Under the pieces are notes generated by a model. That model had not been told where the DNA came from, ran no database searches, and saw only the letters and a list, made by a program, of their open reading frames with translations. A DNA stretch of 11,279 nt from CAZXVW01 sp964644025 (GTDB taxonomy: Bacteria; Acidobacteriota; Terriglobia; Bryobacterales; Bryobacteraceae). The stretch spans positions 1-11,279 of the forward strand of contig CAZXVW010000144.1 in NCBI GenBank assembly GCA_964644025.1, written 5' to 3'. Both the position numbers and the translations under genes were made by a program. Positions 7,753-11,279 of the stretch are shown here, one piece after another (within the stretch, counting starts at the first letter, position 1; every line of letters starts with the position of its first letter).

Positions 7753-8493
7753 GTGGCCACCGGGGACCAGCGACGGAGCAGGAATCGCCCGGCCGGGCGG
7801 TGCCGCGATGATTTCGAGCGGGCGGCCCGCCGCCAGGGCTACGAGCGGATCGCCGGCTGTGATGAAGCCGGCCGGGGCTGCCTGTTCGGTCCGGTTTACG
7901 CCGCCGCCGTGGTTCTGAACCCGGAGCGGCCGGTCCGGGGGCTCCGGGACAGCAAGCAACTCACGCCCGGGCGGCGCGAGGAACTGGCCGCGCTCATCCG
8001 CGAACGCGCCAGCGCGTGGGCCGTCGCCTGGGTGGAGCCGGGGGAAATTGACCGCATCAATATCTACCAGGCCTCCCGGCTCGCCATGAAACGGGCCGTC
8101 GCGAAAATCGTTCCCCCGGTCGACTACCTGCTGGTGGATGCGCTGACCGTCGACATCGACGTGCCGCAGCGGGCGCTGATCCGCGGCGACGCCCGGTGCC
8201 GCTCCATCGCGGCCGCCTCTATTCTGGCCAAGGTGGATCGTGACCGGGCCATGCGCCGCTGGGACCGGCTCTACCCGGATTACGGCCTGGCCCGGCACAA
8301 GGGCTACGGCACCCCGGAGCACCTGCGCGCCCTGGCGCTGCATGGCCCCACCCCCGAGCATCGGGTCAGCTTTGCGCCGGTGCGGCGGGCCGCCGGCCTG
8401 CCACCGCTGCGGCGGCCGCGGACCGCTTCTTCCGCCGCCCGGGAAGCGCAAATGAGCTTGTTCGAGGAGGTCGCCGCCGGACCATGCCATTAG
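7753..8493 (+). CDS. rnhB: Ribonuclease HII
   Basis: RNase HII cuts the RNA strand of RNA-DNA hybrids and starts removal of single ribonucleotides misincorporated in DNA. The 246-residue product has a 30-residue basic N-terminal extension before the catalytic core. Likely active-site acidic residues, by comparison with the E. coli enzyme, are Asp37 and Glu38 (CDEAGRG), Asp129 (LLVDAL) and Asp146 (RGDARC). Other family blocks are DSKQL at 66-70, SIAAASILAKVDRDRAM at 151-167, and HKGYGTPEH at 182-190. It departs from the common pattern in having CLFGPV after GRG, where many have PLAGPV, and Cys149 in place of a frequent Ser. After the core there is a low-complexity Arg/Ala tail ending in QMSLF (233-237; bases 8449-8463), which resembles the bacterial sliding-clamp-binding pentapeptide. 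The GTG start is supported by GAGGCGG eight bases upstream. The 3' end overlaps the next gene by 10 bases. Confidence 0.95.
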   Translation: MATGDQRRSRNRPAGRCRDDFERAARRQGYERIAGCDEAGRGCLFGPVYAAAVVLNPERPVRGLRDSKQLTPGRREELAALIRERASAWAVAWVEPGEIDRINIYQASRLAMKRAVAKIVPPVDYLLVDALTVDIDVPQRALIRGDARCRSIAAASILAKVDRDRAMRRWDRLYPDYGLARHKGYGTPEHLRALALHGPTPEHRVSFAPVRRAAGLPPLRRPRTASSAAREAQMSLFEEVAAGPCH

Positions 8494-8825
8494 CCTCCCC
8501 TGAGAACCCCCGGGATGCGCTGGCCCCCGTGACGCCGATTCCGGAGCGCCCGGCAACCTCCGCGCGGCGCTGGTATCAGCACCGGCTGGTCGGACTGCTC
8601 TTGGCCATTCTCTGCTTCGAGATGGGTATCTTTCTGGTCGCCTTCCCCTGGTCGCGCTATTGGGATCTCAACTACTTCTCCTGGCTTTCGCCCGGATGGC
8701 GGGAGCTGTGGATTGACCCGTACTTCCGCGGCGCCGTCAGCGGCTTTGGCGTGGCCGACCTCTACTTGTCCCTTCTGGAAGTCCTTCACCTGCAAGGGCT
8801 GGCCTTACGCCGGCCGCCAGGCTAG
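8484..8825 (+). CDS. Small membrane protein of unknown function, 113 residues
   Basis: I cannot assign a function. The product has a polar, proline-rich N-terminal stretch (1-30), then a hydrophobic segment at about 35-54 (VGLLLAILCFEMGIFLVAF). An aromatic loop rich in Trp, Tyr and Phe spans 55-82. A second hydrophobic segment at about 83-104 starts with FRGAVSGFGVADLYLSLLE. Two membrane passes with both ends on the same side are likely. The mix of FPW, WDLNYFS and RGAVSGFG motifs resembles small conserved membrane proteins I associate with Acidobacteriota, but from memory only. GAGGAGG at 8464-8470, inside the end of rnhB, is a fair ribosome binding site 13 bases away. The ATG overlaps the rnhB stop by 10 bases, suggesting coupled translation with the cluster. 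High GC could create such a frame by chance, but the membrane pattern and placement argue for a real gene. Confidence 0.75.
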   Translation: MPLASPENPRDALAPVTPIPERPATSARRWYQHRLVGLLLAILCFEMGIFLVAFPWSRYWDLNYFSWLSPGWRELWIDPYFRGAVSGFGVADLYLSLLEVLHLQGLALRRPPG

Positions 8826-8890
8826 CTCACGCCGGCCCGGCCGGGGATATTTCCGTTTACCCGCGGCGTTGAATCCGGCAACCTGGCATC

Positions 8891-10510
8891 ATGGCTGAAC
8901 TTCGGATTCCAGTTCTCGACCTGGCGATCATCGTCGTCTACCTGGCCGGCATTCTGGCTGTCGGCGTGCTTTCCACGCGCCGGGGCAAGACCACGAGCAG
9001 CTTCTATTTCCTGGCCGGACGAAGCCTGCCGTGGGGCTTCGTCGGCGCGGCCTTGTTCGCTTCCAACATCTCCACGATCCACCTGGTCGGACTCGCCGCT
9101 TCCGGGTACAACGAAGGGTTGGTCTGGGGCAACTTCGAGTGGATGGCCTCTTTCACGCTGGTGCTGCTTGCCCTGGTGTTCGCCCCGTTCTACTTCCGCA
9201 GCAGGATCTCCACACTGCCGGAATTCCTGGAACGGCGCTACAGTCCGGCGTCCCGCTCGTTTCTGGCCTTCATGGCCATCGTGGCGGCGCTGTTTATTCA
9301 CATTGGGATGAGCCTGTACGCCGGAGCGGCCGTGTTTCAGCAGTTCTTCGGCATCGACGTGATCACCTCCATCACCGTCGTCTCCGTCATTGTCGCCATC
9401 TACACCGTGCTCGGCGGCCTCCGGGCGGTGGTGGTGACCGAAACCATCCAGACCGGAATCTTGCTGCTCGGCGCGTTGCTGGTCACCGTCTTCGCGATCC
9501 TGGCCTTGCCCGAACATGGTATCCGGACGCTGGCCGAGTTCCGGGCCGCCGTCAAACCGGGACAACTGAGCATGCTGCAAACTGACAGCCAGGTGGGGTT
9601 GAACTGGTACGCCGTATTTCTTGGCTACCCGGTGCTCGGCGTATGGTACTGGTGCACGGACCAGACCATCGTCCAGCGGGTGCTGGGCGCCCGGACCCGG
9701 CGCGACGCGCAGATCGGCCCGATTTTCGCCGGCTTTCTGAAACTGCTGCCGGTCTTCCTGCTGGTGCTGCCGGGAGTGATCGGCTATGTCCTGTTTCGGG
9801 ACATCATTGGCAGTGACAGCAACCAGACCCTGCCGGTAATGATCAACCAGCTTGTGCCCACCGGATTGAAGGGCCTGATCTCCGCCGCCGTGCTGGCCGC
9901 CTTGATGAGCACCATCGCCGCGGCGCTGAACAGCTCCGGCACCCTGGTGGCGGTGGACATCGTGAAGCGCTTGAGGCCGCGAATCTCCGACCAGGCGCAG
10001 GTGGGCATCGCCCGGCTCAGCTCGGTGGTCATCATGTTGCTGGCCGTGCTGTGGTCCACGCAGGGCGGCCGCTATTCCAGTATTTTCGAGGCGATCAATG
10101 CGATTGCGGCCGACCTGGCTCCCCCCATCACCACGGTCTTCCTGTTCGGGGTCTTCTGGCGCCGCGGCACCAGAGAAGCCTCGCTGGCCACGCTCACGCT
10201 CGGCTTCCTGATCGGGGCGGCCAGCTTCGTCCTGGACCTGCCGGTCTTCGGAACCCGGAAATTGATCACCCACACGCTGGGGATCGGTTTCATGATGCAG
10301 GCGTGGTGGTCCTTCGTGATTTGCAGTGTCTTCTTCGTGACGGTCAGCCTACTGACGCCGCCCCCGCGCCGCGAGAACGTGGACGGGTTGACCTGGCAGA
10401 ACCCGCTGGCCGTAATCGCCGGGGAGAAGGTGGCCGGCGCCGCGGACCCGAGAGTCCTGGCCGGTTTGCTGCTGGCGACCCTGGCCGTTCTGTATTACGT
10501 GTTCCGCTGA
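8891..10510 (+). CDS. Sodium/solute symporter, SGLT-like branch of the SSS family, 539 residues
   Basis: This inner-membrane transporter is predicted to take up a small solute, possibly a sugar, with sodium. It follows the Vibrio sugar transporter vSGLT and animal SGLT pattern closely. YFLAGRSLPW is at 39-48. ASNISTIHLVGLAASGYNEG at 57-76 corresponds to TM1, including the SNIS segment near the Na2 site. Glu83 (NFEWMA) stands where vSGLT has sugar-binding Glu88. WYWCTDQTIVQRVLGAR is at 252-268 and FLKLLPVFLLVLPG at 282-295. TM8 is LAALMSTIAAALNSSGTLVA at 335-354, with Ser340/Thr341 at the sodium-site positions. The substrate is not certain from this. No ribosome binding site is seen before the ATG at 8891. 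The start is chosen because the first membrane segment (about 9-27) follows it. It belongs to a different subfamily from the symporter at 1920-3701, so a local duplication is unlikely. Confidence 0.92.
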   Translation: MAELRIPVLDLAIIVVYLAGILAVGVLSTRRGKTTSSFYFLAGRSLPWGFVGAALFASNISTIHLVGLAASGYNEGLVWGNFEWMASFTLVLLALVFAPFYFRSRISTLPEFLERRYSPASRSFLAFMAIVAALFIHIGMSLYAGAAVFQQFFGIDVITSITVVSVIVAIYTVLGGLRAVVVTETIQTGILLLGALLVTVFAILALPEHGIRTLAEFRAAVKPGQLSMLQTDSQVGLNWYAVFLGYPVLGVWYWCTDQTIVQRVLGARTRRDAQIGPIFAGFLKLLPVFLLVLPGVIGYVLFRDIIGSDSNQTLPVMINQLVPTGLKGLISAAVLAALMSTIAAALNSSGTLVAVDIVKRLRPRISDQAQVGIARLSSVVIMLLAVLWSTQGGRYSSIFEAINAIAADLAPPITTVFLFGVFWRRGTREASLATLTLGFLIGAASFVLDLPVFGTRKLITHTLGIGFMMQAWWSFVICSVFFVTVSLLTPPPRRENVDGLTWQNPLAVIAGEKVAGAADPRVLAGLLLATLAVLYYVFR

Positions 10511-10537
10511 GAGCGGCGGCGCCCGGCGGGCCCGGCA

Positions 10538-11279
10538 TCAGAAGGTAGCCAGCCATCCGCCGTCGACGTAGACCACCTGCCCGGTCATGAAATCGGAGGC
10601 CGGAGAAGCCAGGAACACCGCCGGCAGAGCGATATCCTCCGGTCTGCCCCACCGCCCCAGCGGCGTCCTTTGTTTCACCCAGGCGTCGAACTCCGCATCG
10701 CTCCACAGCGGCTCGGTGAGTTCGGTGGTGATGTAGCCGGGAGCGATCGCGTTCACGTGGATGCCCTGGCCGGCCCAGTCCACCGCCAGTGCCTTCGTCA
10801 ACTGGCCGATACCGCCCTTCGATGCCGTATAAGCCGCGGTGGTTTTCCGGGCCGCCGCCGTCATCAGGGAGGCGATGTTGATGATCTTGCCACTCTCGCC
10901 CGCCCCGATGAGGGAGCGAGCGAAGGCCTGCGAGAGCAGAAACGCGGCCGTCAGGTTCAGCGAGAGCGTCTCGTTCCAGTCGGCCAGCGGCATCTGTTCA
11001 GCCGGCCCGCGGCGAGTCGTCCCGGCAGCGTTGACCAGGATGTTCGGGCGGCCGGCGGCGGTGACGACCTCCTCGTACCAGGGTCCGATCTCTTCGCTGC
11101 GCATCAGATCGAACGGGCGGATGGTCACCTTCCGTCCCAGGCCGCCGATCTCGCCGGCTGCCTTCTCCAGGCCGGCGCGGCCCCGGGCCACGAGGATCAG
11201 ATCAGCGCCGGCCGCTGCCATGGCGTGGGCGATTCCGAACCCGATACCGCGGCTGCCGCCGGTCACCAGAGCAAGTTTT
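10538..11279 (-). CDS. Short-chain dehydrogenase/reductase, gluconate 5-dehydrogenase-like, 5' end missing
   Basis: The gene reads on the - strand, stops at TCA 10538-10540 (TGA) and is open to the window edge. A GTG at 11264-11266 lies inside the KLALVTGGSRGIG nucleotide-binding strand, so it is not the start; only a few N-terminal codons should be missing. Numbering from the Val of VTGG, the cofactor motif TGGSRGIG is at 2-9 and NAAG at 79-82. The catalytic tetrad is Asn104, Ser133, Tyr146 and Lys150 (the YTASK motif). The C-terminus ASDFMTGQVVYVDGGW is classical for the family. The segment TTELTEPL with AWVKQRTPLGRWG closely follows the pattern of gluconate 5-dehydrogenase (IdnO/Gno), an NAD(P)H-linked 5-keto-D-gluconate reductase, but related SDRs act on other sugar acids and polyols. 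It converges with the SGLT-like symporter, leaving 27 bases between the stops. Confidence 0.88.
   Translation of the reverse strand, partial: KLALVTGGSRGIGFGIAHAMAAAGADLILVARGRAGLEKAAGEIGGLGRKVTIRPFDLMRSEEIGPWYEEVVTAAGRPNILVNAAGTTRRGPAEQMPLADWNETLSLNLTAAFLLSQAFARSLIGAGESGKIINIASLMTAAARKTTAAYTASKGGIGQLTKALAVDWAGQGIHVNAIAPGYITTELTEPLWSDAEFDAWVKQRTPLGRWGRPEDIALPAVFLASPASDFMTGQVVYVDGGWLATF

Noticed and set aside
8822..10273. A 483-codon - strand frame across the second symporter (and a similar 442-codon frame at 1497-2825)
   Set aside because: Both are Gln/His/Asp/Gly-rich antisense translations of membrane-protein genes, with no recognisable motifs and no gene-like start context.
10511..10537. 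Bidirectional terminator between the convergent symporter and dehydrogenase
   Set aside because: The 27 bases are GC-rich but give only a four-pair GCCC/GGGC stem and no T or A tract in either direction.

Overview
The window is GC-rich bacterial chromosome, densely coded almost entirely on the + strand, with no sign of phage, transposon, CRISPR or plasmid functions. The organism cannot be fixed from sequence alone. The combination of high GC, several sodium/solute symporters, a small membrane protein of a type I associate with that group, and the style of the proteins suggests Acidobacteriota, perhaps the Bryobacterales/Solibacter side. This is an inference of moderate to low confidence.

Left part (1-3701): the 3' part of an aldo/keto reductase gene, a geranylgeranyl-reductase-like FAD oxidoreductase, and a 593-residue sodium:solute symporter. 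All three are on the + strand with short gaps.

Centre (3936-8825): a conserved housekeeping cluster for translation and protein export, in the order ffh (SRP GTPase), rpsP (S16), khpA (KH-domain RNA-binding protein), rimM (30S maturation), trmD (tRNA m1G37 methyltransferase), rplS (L19), rnhB (RNase HII), followed by an overlapping small membrane-protein gene of unknown function. This matches the known order in Bacillus minus ylxM, ylqD and ylqF. rimM/trmD and trmD/rplS overlap by 1 and 4 bases, and rnhB overlaps the small gene by 10, so translational coupling is likely. The only large break inside the cluster is 206 bases between rpsP and khpA. It holds an extended -10-like sequence and three consecutive hairpins ahead of a strong ribosome binding site, and may be a separate promoter with a structured leader.

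Right part (8891-11279): a second symporter of the SGLT-like branch, then a convergent short-chain dehydrogenase (gluconate 5-dehydrogenase-like) on the - strand, cut by the window edge.

I see no undescribed multi-gene system here. The points most worth following up are a probable sliding-clamp-binding motif at the C-terminus of RNase HII, the structured rpsP-khpA gap, and the uncharacterised 113-residue membrane protein.
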